Source: Oscheius tipulae (Eukaryota > Nematoda > Chromadorea > Rhabditida > Rhabditidae). Taken from it: a stretch of 64,000 bases of DNA. Below the pieces are notes generated by a model that saw only the letters and a program-made list of their open reading frames with translations, did not search any database and was not told the DNA's origin. Of this stretch, positions 45,740-57,400 are shown one piece after another; the stretch's first letter is position 1; each line of letters begins with the position of its first letter. The DNA is taken from assembly GCA_037178975.1 (NCBI GenBank), contig JASJZH010000004.1, positions 7,316,001 through 7,380,000 on the forward strand. The letters run 5' to 3'. The position numbers and the translations under genes were made by a program.

Positions 45740-45945
45740 CTAACCTTCATCTTCCTCTTCAATTGTCATAGAGTTGGATTTTAGATGGGTTCATGTGGAA
45801 ACTAAAAAGTTTACGCGTTATGAAAAACAAACATAATGAAAGAACAAAAGCACATAATCACAGATAATAGACAAAAAAAAGAAAAAAAACTTGAGCGGAT
45901 CCGAACCAGCAAGTAATTACTTCCCAGCCCACCGCGCTCACCGTC
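45740..45945 (-). repeat. Inverted internal arm of the pogo-like element
   Basis: The reverse complement matches 43669-43981 nearly base for base (TGACGGTGAGCGCGG..., the T-rich run, CATAACGCGTAAACTTTTTAG, ATGAACCCATCTAAAAT, and TGACAATTGAAGAGGAAG). About 100 bp of the first coding exon are missing and replaced by AACTCTA. The arm thus repeats the promoter, intron acceptor and first codons of the transposase in opposite orientation. Confidence 0.85.
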
Positions 45946-45995
45946 ATACCACGCTGCCATGATTTTTGGAGCCTTCGAAGCTTATCACCTCGGAT

Positions 45996-47404
45996 CCTGT
46001 AGCCAAAGCGCCGAGATGATACGGGGGCGCCATTTTTAAAAGTGTCATATCTCGGACCAGGGAGGGGTTAAGCGAATTCGGCAATATACCCCGTTATACC
46101 CATGTTTAGAGCTATCGAATGGCACCTTGTTCGTTGCCAAAGGCCAGCTTAAGTTGAAAGGCTTCCCTTGTAAGAGACAGAAATCGAAGGAAAGATAGTT
46201 ACCGTACTGGTGATGAAGAGAGAGAAAGAAGGGTGGGGTGACTGGGTACATTTTGAGAGAGGCAGAGTCATGGAGAGGGAGTATGGATTGGACCAGAGAC
46301 CTCACAAACTTTGATTACCTGAGGTCTATCTCGACACTACAAGAAGGGGGCCTAGTCTATGACTACGATCAGTTACAATGAAAGGACGAAAGCACGACAG
46401 CACGTGCTTCCTTATGGAGGCTTGAAGCGTTTCAACGTCTGTTGAACAGATGACGTTTATCACATTTGGATAAGACAAAGTTTTACAAGGATACGATGAG
46501 CTGCACCACTCCCAGAGAAATAAAAGCGAAGGCTAAGCCCTGATGATATCTGGAAATAGTTCTCTTTGCGCCCGAGACTTCCTGGAGAATTAGGTCTGCA
46601 ATTTGATGAAGAAGAAATAGAAACGTAGCTGTAGTCAATATTTTGATTCGGTCAAGCATTCTTCTTCCAGCTATCCAAACTATGCGTCAAACTGTTGAGC
46701 ACAAAAGCTTGACTGTCCAACTGTAACCTTGATAGTCACCTCGGGGTGTAACCTCTCCGATTCTTTGTTCCCGTTTACTCCAACAAGCAGAACGTTGTTG
46801 GATAACAATATGACTGTGCAGATTCAATTTCCCGATTTAGCGAATCACATATCATGTATCATGCTGCCGTTTCTGTAGCTGATTGTCAAAGATAAGTTGA
46901 TTTGTACTCTGCATATAAGCGGAAACTATTCGGGGATGGTCGTGGAAAAACACTGGACTCACTATCAGCACCTTCAACCTTTTCTACAATCTTACAAAAT
47001 CTTTTTCTTATCTTGTGACGAGTTTCTGATAAGATCCTTGTCAGAACTCTCTCCCTGTTTTCGACTTCCCTGCAATAATTTGGTACTTGCAATCTGGAAT
47101 TAGAGGCGTTTTGACTAATTCGTCTTCCTCTGTCTTGACTCTGTTTCGAAAATGAGACTTTTATTATCGTTTTCTTTGTGGGCGCAATGATGTACTTTCT
47201 TGGTCATCTGTGGTTCAATCTTAATTGACTTTTTCTTTTTAGAAAGATATTCATTTTCACTCACGATCTACGCTTTGACCAAATTGTACATATTTACTGG
47301 CAAGTTCACGCTTTTTCAAGCAACACCTTCCTGGCATTGAGGAGAAGTGAAGCGCACCTTCCCACGTGAAAGCTGTACGTATTCACGCCCTCTATCCTAC
47401 TTAA
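45996..47404. other. Intergenic region with dispersed repeat copy
   Basis: About 1.4 kb. It contains the second copy of the 85-bp repeat (46404-46485). An 86-codon open frame at 46045-46305 on the minus strand has no recognised domain. No other feature seen. Confidence 0.4.
46404..46485. repeat. Dispersed repeat, copy 2
   Basis: GTGCTTCCTTATGGAGGCTT, AGCGTTTCAACGTCTG and CACATTTGGATAAGACAAAG; a diverged copy of 37606-37690 in the same orientation. Confidence 0.7.
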
Positions 47405-48489
47405 ATGGTTGATTCCTGGGCTGATAGCAGGTAACTTTCCTTCTTATTGAAACTTTTAAAGTTTAGAGTTTTCTACGGAACAGTTGTTTTCATTTTGTCA
47501 GTTTTTGCCATTGTGGCAAACTTGGGCATCATCTACTATCACCGTACTCTTCCGAACAGCAAGCCAATAATCTCACTATCTATATCATCGATTTTTTTTC
47601 AAGTGTGTAACATGCTTGTTTACGTTCCCTGTTCATATTCTGGCTGCTCTTATTACACCAATGACTGGATTCTGGTACTTTGCATTCCGAATACTGTCTG
47701 CTACAATGTTTGTCATCTTTGCTTGGTACACTTGTCCATTGAGAGAATGCTCGTCTTCTATTCTGAGACCAGACATAGAAGCTTCCAGAGGAAGGCTGTG
47801 AGTTTTGACATTTTCACCATGAATTGAGTTCTCCAGATAACATTCTCTTTCATTATTTGGATCTACATTTGTGGCCTGGCAGGCGCTGGATTCATAACTG
47901 GGTGTGTCAAGACTTTTGACATTCCTGGTCTTCGCTTTTTCTACTTTGCCGACCCTGTCAAAGGAGGAGCTTGGTTCAACAATGTTTACTTGGGACATTG
48001 TGAGTTGGCTTTCTTATTGTGGCTTGCGACCCACCCGTAATGTTTTGGTAGATGGCAATTGACGTTACAGTTAGACAGTCTTTGGAAAGAAGTGAACCTG
48101 ATTAACACCCACACCTTTCGTTTCCGCATTCTGTTTTCGACTCATTAACTTGGACTAATTTCAGCCCTGAGCTATCCGCTCATTATGCTCTCGTGCTACG
48201 TCATGATCTTTGTCAAAATTAGAACCTTGCTCAATCAGTCGGAATATTCACACAAGAAGAAGGAACTCAGGCTGGTTCGTGGAAGCATGAGAGTCAAAGA
48301 TCACTTCTTCAGGTTCTCCAATACCTTTTTATCAGTATCTTTGCCTGGTTCTCCGTCATTTTTTTCTTTTTTCTGCCCAATATCAAGCTATGGCTCAATC
48401 TCAAACTCACATTGCTTCCGATTGTGGTCAGTACAATTTCGACGTCTTCGCATTGCTACGTATTTCTTATTTTTGACAAGAAAGTATGA
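47405..48489 (+). CDS. Seven-transmembrane nematode chemoreceptor-like GPCR, 268 aa
   Basis: Five exons: 47405-47430, 47467-47797, 47837-47999, 48165-48274 and 48313-48489; the sum is 807 nt. It starts MVDSWADSRVFYGT. Helices are visible: TM1 VVFILSVFAIVANLGIIYY, TM2 PIISLSISSIFFQVCNMLVYV, TM3 CYNVCHLCLVHLSIERML (SIER in place of DRY, as in many nematode receptors), TM4 ITFSFIIWIYICGLAGAG, TM5 SLSYPLIMLSCYVMIFV, TM6 YLFISIFAWFSVIFFFFL and TM7 LLPIVVSTISTSSHCYVFL. Introns are 36-165 nt; a 38-nt intron (48275-48312) is required to keep frame before TM6. Likely sensory-neuron chemosensation by family; the exact subfamily is not assigned. The protein is short for a GPCR, with a very short tail. 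Confidence 0.72.
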
Positions 48490-50488
48490 GTCTTGGTGAA
48501 CACTTCGGAAGAAAAGTTTCAGATGAGAAAGTCATGGCAAAAACTGTGGACGAAGAGTACACAGGTCCAAAATACCTCCACAGTCAGATGGGTTTCAGTG
48601 GACGGGAATCAGCGAGTTTGATTATGCTTTTGTTTCAAATACTTCCGGCTCGAATAAAGCTAATTCAATTAGTATGATAACTCCATTTTAATTATCATGG
48701 GAAACCACAGACAAAGCGCGGGTTGGATATTGGGATTGGGACGAGGTTATGTTGTAACAGACAATCTTGTCAAAAAAGCTATAAGGGACAGTTGTAAGAG
48801 GTGTTCGATATGTGACAAGTCCTGGGATTGTAGTATCGGCAGTCGGCGATTACGTGGATCTAATCCTCGTCCCTGTCTCAACTGCAGTGAATCCGTGGTC
48901 CTCTCCTTCGTCCAGACCGAACCATTAGTGGCGGGAAGTCTCCCATACAGTTGAGTAAGCCAAACTCCGTTGAGAAGAGTCGAGTTCTGTGCTTCTATCG
49001 TAGTAGATTCCGTCTTGGTAGATCCACTGGTCACTCAATTAGCTTGATCCTTAAGTTGATTCGGTTGCAGTCGAGCTCTCCTGCAGTCCTGACTGGAAGT
49101 CGTTATCACGGTAGGAAACTAAGCAGAGAGCGAAGCGAAGAGCCGCGCAGGGTGGGCATCGGAGCAAGACTGTATCAAACTTTTTAAAGTTAACAAGTAA
49201 TTTCCTGTCGAGAGTATAGGGCAAGAGTCAACTTGGAGGTTTGTTCCGGTGTTCTCGCTAACTATTCCAGTAGGTAATTTTAGCAGTTTTCCAAGAAACT
49301 ATTTTTCGAACTTGCATTAAAGTTCGACAAGATGGCTTCGCCGTCTAGCGACGGCACCACTTGCTGGATTGTTCTTCAGCTTTTAAACAATAGGTGATTG
49401 AAAGCATTAGAAAGTTCAAAAAAAAGTGTACAAATTGCGGCTGGGCTTGCGGAGTCGGGTAACTAGTAAAGGGACTACCGAAACTATTGGCAGCTGATGT
49501 CATCAGGTGATCAGGTGAAGACTATGGAGTCGAAGCTTGTGGTTGAGTTTTAATAGGGCTAAGACTCGATTGTTCACTTTTCGCTTCAAAGTGCCGTGTG
49601 GACGATCTATCGTCTTCGGTCTCTCTTCTTTGGAAGTGTATGGCATCCATAACTACTTCTTTTTGACCCATCAAGTTGACAAGTCTTTGGTCGAGAGCCT
49701 TGGTGGCTTTGTTAGCTTGTTCTATGTAAAGTTCAATTTCATGCTCAGCTGTTTGTGCTTCTAATTGTTTTACGGTAAAAATTAATTTTTCGATGTTCTC
49801 TCCGCTCTCAAAGCGCAAGGCTAGGACGGTCCCCTTTTCTCGGTTCTCGGTCATTTTTTGTTTAGAGGTTTCTAATTGTTCAATAACGTTCTCGATTTTC
49901 TTGGTATTGGTCACAATATTAGCGTGTTGCCCTTCCAGGTTCTTGGGAAAGTCCCATGATGCCCGAAATTGGTCAGCCAATAAGATCTGGCTCTTCAATT
50001 TCTTGACGAGTTTGGTCAAAGAGGTTTTTATGCTAGTTAGCCAAGCTCCGGATTTCAGCCGGAGCGAGAGGGCTTGCCATTGGCTAGCCCTTCCGTAAGG
50101 AAAAAAGAAAAGATATAAGCTGCTGCTTGACGGCGCTGACTGAGCTCAGGCAGTTGCTGTCCTGGGTGTGACATATTCGGTTAATTATGAGGGCCTTCGA
50201 GATACTACTACACTACGCTCACCGCTAGTTTAGTACGGTTTGGTTATTAATAGTATTCTGGAATTATTGTCAGCCACTTGTAATGGGATTTACCTGGCCG
50301 CAAAGGATTCTCAGAGCATTAACAATTTTGTTCACAATTGACTCGACACTTAGACAGCTTCCACTTTATCCGACTCGACAGCCTTCGACTTTTAGCTTCG
50401 AGCAGCCCCAAATCAGCGCAAAAAAGAGCCGTAATGTTTAACCAGCTACGCGGCTCTTATGGCATTGTTAACTTGCACTCGGACAGCG
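48490..50488. other. Intergenic region with a possible retroelement-derived ORF
   Basis: About 2 kb. It contains one long coiled-coil open frame on the minus strand (annotated separately) and otherwise no recognisable gene. Upstream flank of the ShKT gene at the right end. Confidence 0.35.
49522..50019 (-). CDS. Unidentified coiled-coil open frame, possibly retroelement gag-like
   Basis: An uninterrupted frame of about 165 codons (open further upstream to about 50100) reading LTKLVKKLKSQILLADQFRA, later IENVIEQLETSKQKMTENRE and RLVNLMGQKEVVMDAIHFQR. It is strongly helical and Lys/Glu/Gln-rich, without introns, unlike genes in this window. This resembles the N-terminal gag portion of BEL/Pao-type elements in general character, but no protease, RT or LTR was found nearby. 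A domesticated or relic element ORF is the best guess. Confidence 0.3.
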   Translation of the reverse strand: MTKLVKKLKSQILLADQFRASWDFPKNLEGQHANIVTNTKKIENVIEQLETSKQKMTENREKGTVLALRFESGENIEKLIFTVKQLEAQTAEHEIELYIEQANKATKALDQRLVNLMGQKEVVMDAIHFQRRETEDDRSSTRHFEAKSEQSSLSPIKTQPQASTP

Positions 50489-51802
50489 ATGCTTATTGCG
50501 GTGCTCCTTCTATCCTTCTTAATATTTGAAAGCGCGGCTCAACCGCTTTGTACCTATGGATACTCACGTATTTCGAAACGGTTGATCTAACCAGAAGCTC
50601 TAAATTCAGCCTGTGACCCTCAAGACGTCGCGACAGGTGTTTGTGTAGATGCTCCGGGAGAAACTTGTTACGCCGACGCTGCCAATGTAGTCTATTGCTG
50701 TGAGTTATTCTTTAAAACTACTAGGTTATATAGTTGACCAATTGACTATAGTTTGTTTGTTCTGTTACAGGTGTTCCGGATCCTAATGGACCAGTGGTCA
50801 CACCGACACCTGCACCTGTTTGTCCAACACTGCCTCCGACACCTTTTCCGCCAGTTCTTCCTCCTTATACGGTTAGTTTGAAGTAACCGTCTTGTCACGA
50901 ACAAATTGGGTGGAAAACTATGTTCCTAAGTCGAATATAAAACTAGGTTTTTGAACTGTTTAGGTAGCTTAGGAAATAGCAAAATGCCAAAGCTCTAAAG
51001 TTCGAACTGTTTAGTCTCATGCGTTTAAGATAATTTCAAAATGAAATGAATACAAAAGTCTCTCAGTTCCGCTCACTGCCTTTAACTATTAGAAATCTAA
51101 GAAGCTATAGATCACCCCAAACATGAGGCACTCCCTTTAACGCAAATCGCTTGTAGTGTGGCTCTCCAACTCGCTGAGCACGTATCTCATATCACGGCGC
51201 GAAACGGGCCTGTCCACTTGTCACGACGAGTAACCAAGTAGTCTATGCAAACATTTCGGACACAGACACGTGATAAATTAAGGGACTTTGTATCGACGCC
51301 ATGCCGTGTTGTAATCCGAGCTACTGTTCAACATATGCCACAGAGATGAGGACTATTTGTCCCCGAACTTGTGGTTTCTGTACTGGACCAGTTGGTGAGA
51401 AGAGTTATGTATTCAAATGATAGAGAGTTCAGAGAAACTCAGTGCAATGACGCTACAAGGCTGCTCAGATTCTAGGAAAACATGTAAACACCAGGTGGCA
51501 CTGTGTCAACAGGACACTCACAAGGAGTTGATGAGGTGGCAGTGCACGTATACTTGTGGTTACTGTAACTCTTGTGTGGATCATGGGTCGAAGTAAGTTT
51601 GTCTTCTTCCAGAGAAAGCATGTTAAGATGTGCTACGTGGAAGAGTAACGGGTTCTGTAAAGGGAGATTCGGGTTCACGGTGGATACAATACGAGCCTAT
51701 TGTGCAAGAACATGTGGCTATTGTGGGACGACGACAACATCACCAGCCTCTTCAAACAACTGTTTTGACAGCAATTCAAGGTTCGTTCATTTGTACTTTT
51801 AA
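50489..51802 (+). CDS. Secreted protein with three ShKT domains, 238 aa
   Basis: Six exons: 50489-50567, 50610-50699, 50771-50871, 51283-51394, 51433-51592 and 51628-51802 (717 nt). Signal peptide MLIAVLLLSFLIFESAA. The mature N-terminus has a Cys-rich segment (CDPQDVATGVCVDAPGETCY) and a Pro/Thr linker (PTPAPVCPTLPPTPFPP). Three ShKT six-cysteine modules follow, recognisable by their ends: RTICPRTCGFC, RWQCTYTCGYC and RAYCARTCGYC. In nematodes, ShKT modules are common in secreted and cuticle-associated proteins and in astacin proteases. No protease domain is present here. No evidence of toxicity can be drawn from the sequence. The 411-nt third intron is the longest. Confidence 0.85.
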
Positions 51803-51809
51803 CAAAAAG

Positions 51810-53326
51810 CTAGGGAGACATGGTGGTTGAAGCGTGACCTCTGGGATCAATTGTCATGAAGGGAGAAATCTTCCAGGCTCTGCCCAGACCGATAGTATTG
51901 AGAAGGTGCTTTCTGACATGGGAATTGCAAGCCAGCATGGCATAGAGGGACCCAAAACAGGCAATGTCCATCAAGTAGGCCTGGAACTCAAAGCTGTGCA
52001 TTTCAAGCCAGCGACTATGGAAGAAGGCGTAGAAGACCTAAATCGTACAGTTAGGAAAATCCCAGTATTACCCCGTAGGTCGAAATTGTTAGCAGTATGA
52101 CAAAGTTCAACATTGCATGGATGAATAACTTGACTTCCACGGCTCTATGCTTGACGTTCGTGTGTTTCCTCAATGCTCGAAAGGTTGCAATTCCAGTGGT
52201 GACCACAATAATGGATGAGAGTCCCTCAAAACCAGCCAGCGTAGCAGCTCTTTGAAACTTGCTCTAGGCTTTATTTGCTTGCAGTAAAATAACAGTCATA
52301 CCTCGTTAGATGAGTAGTAGTAGTGATCAGCATCGTCGTTGTACCTACTGAACGAGGGATGAGTGTAGGCGGGTATCGCGAACGGTAATGGAAAGATGAC
52401 TATTGCTACCATTGACGGTATGAGGGCTTTATTCCAAATCTGAAGTTCAATTTTAATCAAGGCTTTTTGACTACTATGATACGGAGATGTCAGTAGGAAG
52501 TAGTCGGTCGTTACTACCTTATTAAGAGTACGTAAAACTCAGTGAGAATCCTGGCTGACACACTCTCAGAGTTTGAAGACCTCTGGATAGACTGTCATCT
52601 CTGCAGGTGAAACTTCAAAGCAAAAGTTAATCCCATTTAGGACAAAAAATTTAAGCACTTAATTGAATGCTTTAGAGTATTAGGGATCAAGTGAAGACTC
52701 CCCTATCCCTATTGCCATTTTCAAAAGAATCTTCTAGATAGGGTGCTAGTTCCCCCTGATTCCTCTTTGCTAGCACCCTGGTCTCACCTTCAAGTAGGTC
52801 AAGTTCTTTACAATCGCACTGTATCTGTTCAGAGCCAGGATGACTTCGATAAAGGCTGGCATTAATGTAAAGTAGTAATAGAGAAATCTCATAGTTGTGA
52901 CTCCGAAAAAGTCGGGCTGCTCAAAGATTCCAGCGAAAGTGCAGTTCTTGCATACAAGGTTCGGTAAGCGTAGAATTGGCCAGCTATTGATATAGCAGAT
53001 TATGTACTGGAACGAAAATTTAAAGAACAAGCAGAGTTACTAACTAAAATTGAAGTAAACAGAAACAGCTTGTAGTAAGGACCACTAAAAGACTTCCACT
53101 TCTTGTACATGACTACCCAGATGAAAATGTAGAGAATAATGGAAAAGAGTCCGAATATTGTAGAAATAACAAAAAGAGCATCAATGTTAAGGTGGACCTA
53201 AAGATTTATCTGAATAGTTTATAGATTGACTCACCATTAGGTCTAGAGTCTTCTCTCCCACTCTCTTCGTTTGTATTGGTACAGAAAAAGTTGTTCGAGT
53301 AAATGTAATCAAATTAATCGCAGCAG
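51810..53326 (-). CDS. Srg-like seven-transmembrane chemoreceptor (5' exon(s) missing)
   Basis: Exons: 53235-53326, 53045-53197, 52788-53006, 52302-52439, 52073-52257 and 51810-52038. The last five sum to 924 nt in frame. TM segments: LFVISTIFGLFSIILYIFIWVV, YYKLFLFTSILYIICYINSWP, FLYYYFTLMPAFIEVILALNRY, IPSMVAIVIFPLPFAIPAYT, GLSSIIVVTTGIATF, VKLFIHAMLNFVILLTISTYG and AYLMDIACFGSLYAMLACN. The loop CKNCTFAGIFEQP after TM2 and the LNRY motif resemble Srg-type nematode receptors. The first listed exon has no obvious ATG, so at least one more 5' exon is expected. Three-prime neighbour: the ShKT gene ends 7 bp away on the other strand. Confidence 0.72.
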
Positions 53327-54410
53327 CTGAAACAGATTATGAACACCGTAGTAGCGGAGTATCCTAAAAAATGCGAGAGGCCTAAAAAATATTTTGAGGG
53401 GAAACCACGTAATGTGAATCTGTGGCTTGTAATTGGAAGTAACAAAGATGTTTCTTACTGTCTAACTGTCTCGTTTGTCTAGAAAGTGCCATGGGACTGC
53501 AGAGTCAAAATAAGCCAAAAGCTTTTCAATTGATTTGGATGGGCGAAACCGTTTGAGTAAGTAGACAGTAAAGTAATGGTAGCTGACTATCAGATTTAAG
53601 ACACCAAAAAGTTCCATTAGAAGGAAATGGCAATTTTTTATAGGCAAAAAAGCAGGTGCAGTGGAGGTTGCAACAACTTCGACCCACTTTTATCCAATTA
53701 GGCGGTGTGTGGTTTCTCTCGACCTAATAGTATACTTTGCAACGTACAGCTTCTACGTGTAAACTACAATTTGGAGATCGCCAGGAATCATGCTGCAGGG
53801 CGTAATTACAATCTGGAGATAGGGATTCTATACTCCCTGCAGTGGGAGGACAAAGTGATGTTTTGCCCTCAAAATAGAAAACTTTGCAAAGCTTACCGAA
53901 AAGATTGAAGTGATGTAAATAATAAGAGCTTCATGTGTTCTGAAAAGAGATTTCAATTAACCAGCACGTTTGCTTCCGTGAAATGAAATTTTCATAACCT
54001 TCTACCTCGACTAGCTCTTATTTGGAAATGTCAACTAGTCAAAAAGCCTAAGCAACAGGGACTTAAAGTTTAAAAAACGACCAGACCGTAAAGCCACACT
54101 TAGACAGCCAGTCGTCATACTCGAGCCTCACTGCACTTCAAGAGCAAAAGCTTCGATATTTTTACTACTTATTTCAGCTGTCCACTATGGAGTCGACATG
54201 GTTTCTGTGAAAACACCTACTACACAGTTACACAGCGGAAACAATATTGTCCTCTTTCATGTGAGTTGTGTTGAGCCTTGTCTCTTCTAATAAACTTTCG
54301 TTTCCTTGGAGGCAGTCAGGAGTTTGCAAAATTGTATTAGGACTCCTTGATCCACTAAGAACGCTGTACAAACATTAACATTTTTGGTACCATGTCTCAA
54401 AAAGCGTTTA
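53327..54410. other. Intergenic with one possible membrane-protein exon
   Basis: About 1.1 kb. A minus-strand stretch at 53455-53610 (ATG near 53608; MELFGVLNLIVSYHYFTVYL, then LKRFRPSKSIEKLLAYF) is hydrophobic and protein-like and could be a 5' exon of the Srg-like gene or a relic; phase linkage was not established. The rest shows nothing. Confidence 0.35.
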
Positions 54411-57400
54411 CTACCCCAAAAAGTTTGTCGGCAGTGTGACTCCTTGCAATCTTCGTAATTTGCTGGGATCGAGATCATTAAACGTTGGAAGCTTGTAGTT
54501 CTTCAAGTACTTGAAACCCAAAACGTCTCCATCCGGTGGAATCGTAGGATTGATCAAGTCGTTCAGTTGGAAAAAGTCATCCTTTGGTGGTATCGTAGGA
54601 ACCAGAGTGAAGCCGAACGGATTGTAAGAACCAGGCTCTCCTCTTTCTGAAACTTGATTTTTTTAACTCGAAAAATTAGTTTACGTCCTTCCAGTGCTCC
54701 TTGATGCAGATGAATATCTTCCTGATGAGCTGCAGACCCCTCGTCACCTAGAACATGTTCATGCGCGTGTTCTCCGCCACCGATAGCCAAGACGGTGTCG
54801 TCGTGAGAGGTATGGGGACCTCCCAGAATGTGAGGGGATAGAATCTAAACCCATACCTTAAGCTAAATGGAGCCAAACCTCAACAAGAAACTTCTCAGCT
54901 GAAGCCATTCGAGGAGAGAGGAACTTTGGGCTAAGAATGATGATAGCTCCCATCTCTGGAGAAAGAACTTGTGGTGAGAGACCAGCTAAATATCTTGTGA
55001 AAATTTTGAGTTCGATTGGGAAAAACCTGGACTCAAAATATCGATAACCATAACATCGGGGGATACAATGTGCGGCTCAAAAGCTCTTGGAGTTAGAATC
55101 TCGACCAGCTAAAAAAAATCAACTTGTAGCTTATTTTAATTCCTTACGAAGGCTCTTGGTGACAAAATGTACGGAGAAAATGTTCTCGGAGATAAGATCT
55201 CTACTAGGAAGGCATCTGGAGACAGTATCCTTGAAACCAAGGCTATTGGTGACAAAATTGCTGCCAAGTATGCTCTTGGAGACAAGGTGTAGGCCTAAAA
55301 ATCAGTTTTTTCTTTTGAAAACATAAGAGAATACCGAAATCGCTTCCGGAGACTGAATTTCAGAGACAAAGGCTTGTGGGGATAAGGTGATCGCCTCGAT
55401 GGCCACTCCTTCATTGACCATATTGGCAAAGGCCACAGGAACCAAAGTAGTGAAGCCTTCATCAGCAGCCCCTTCTTGTCGCTTCACACGACGGTCTAAA
55501 TCTTGTTACATAGGTTAAAAGGGGGAACTGACGCTGGTGTAGCATTTCCATAGCTGCAATGTCCCGTATCTTGCTCTCAAGCCACAGTTCCTGCTCTCTT
55601 CTGGATGTGAAGTTGTTTTTTGATTCATACCCTAAAGAGTTTCCATCGCATGAGCCAGGAACACAAGTTTACCAATCTCCTTGAACACCAAATTCTGCTG
55701 TTCATTCGTGAAATAGGTGAACCCATAGTTCTTGAGATCATCTTGCTGCCTCTTTGTGAAGGTCTTCTTGGCTTGGAGCCAATTGTAGTCATTCCTGCTC
55801 ATCCGCTGTACGAGAGGATAGTTGTAAGAAGCAGTTTCTTCGATATCTTGTGCCTTATCCGTCATTATTTTCTGCGAAAGTGATAAGTAGTCGCTCTAGA
55901 GCTTACCGTAAGACTTTTTCCAGCTCCACTGAGCCTTAGCACCCATTCCAGAAGAGCTATCTGTCTGACTTCGTTACCGGTGATAATCTGGAAACGGTCT
56001 GTAGACATTTGAACTTTTGTTGCGACCCTAAATCAAAGACTTCCCTTATCATCACTCGGATTAACCGGTCCCTCACGCTTTTATGGCTCTCCCGACAGGT
56101 CAACCACGCGGGACAGACCGCCCGTAGCAATGTGTTGACATACGTTGTCGTACCAATTGAAACAGGTACACTGCATGAATTAGATTAAAAAACTGGCCTC
56201 TATAAGTTTCGGGACAGAGATCAGCCCCTTGTCGTGAAAGGACAAGATGTCTGGGGGAAAAAGAGATCCTGAATTGGTACCCGGAAGTATGGAGAAGAGG
56301 CGAGGGGAGAGTAGGGAGACGGATGAGTCGTTAGCTCCCTGAAAAATTTATCAAAGTACCTTTTTTTCTGATTTTGTCGAAAGTTTAAGATGGTACGGTT
56401 CAGATTTTTCGGAGTGGAACTTACTGTAAAAGAGTTGATGGCTTCAATGACTTCTTCCATAGATTCCTCAAACCCATCCATCCTATTCCTTTTCTCTATT
56501 GTAATACCCAGTTTCATCTTTTTGTAAAGTCTGTAACAGTTTGTCTTTTGTACTAACAACGGTTTCTACTTTGAGTTCTCCTGCTCAATCAAATCAAAAT
56601 ATGATTTCACTATCCCACTCTTACGATAGTGCTCTTGTAAAGCTGCCAGAGAGTCAATGAAAGGTGTTGGCTGTTCTAAAACTTCAGAAGAGTGTCAGCC
56701 GAGAAAAATACTAACCTATATTACGCCTGACCCGTCTAACTCTAATACTTGGCTCTTCAGCCAAAATCATCTCCCATAAAAGCTTCTCCAAGCGTTTTCG
56801 CCTTCGTCTCTCATAAAACAAAGTCTTGGAAAATTGTTTCTCATGGGAGAGAATCTTCATGCCGTTCAGTACAACAGCTTTTTTTCGCTTCCGCCTTCTC
56901 TTCCGACGCTTCAACTTGACTTGTTTGGACTTCCGAAGATTGGATTTTTCGAGTCTAAACATTTACATAACTGACATAGGGGATATGACAACCTGTTCTT
57001 GTCGTTCTTCTTCATCACGATAGTAGCACAACGTGCAAGCTCAATAATGGATTTGGCCTCTTCTGTACAGATGTTAAACAAGATGGTGTCGATGGCAGGG
57101 AGATACGGAAGCAGAGACTTCGCTTTAGCCTGAAAAGCCACTTCGAGAAGAGCTTCGGGGTTTTCACTTGAACAGCAGCATTGCACATCATTTCTTTGCC
57201 ACTGAATCCCAACCTAATCAAATTTTTACGCCGTGTTCCTTCCTATTTCTTCCGATAATCGCATTAACTGTCATCTGGAGAGCATAGTCAGATCAAAAGC
57301 GAACAAACCTTGATCAAACCCTGCCAACTGATGAGCTCCCAGTACTGACGAAGCCCACTTTTGTCAATGTCGAAGAATCTCTGCTGATTGGGTATTATGT

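Larger units (their letters stand above)
43152..45995 (+). mobile_element. pogo/Tigger-like DNA transposon with perfect 50-bp terminal inverted repeats
   Basis: The ends 43152-43201 and 45946-45995 are perfect inverted copies over 50 bp, starting ATCCGAGGTGATAAGC. The inverted match continues inward: after skipping a nested MITE, the left interior up to about 43981 is mirrored by 45740-45945, minus about 100 bp of coding sequence. Inside is a complete, intron-containing DDE transposase gene with no stop or frameshift. The element is 2,844 bp including the MITE. The intact ORF and perfect ends suggest recent activity. A clear target duplication outside the ends was not seen. Confidence 0.85.

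Noticed and set aside
47616-47801. Alternative frame with a transmembrane-like reading in the chemoreceptor exon
   Set aside because: The other frame contains the conserved SIERM motif and joins all neighbouring exons in phase; the alternative is hydrophobic only because it overlaps a membrane segment.
48820-48960. Possible tRNA suggested by GGATCTAATCCTCG
   Set aside because: No A-box at the right distance and no cloverleaf pairing could be drawn.
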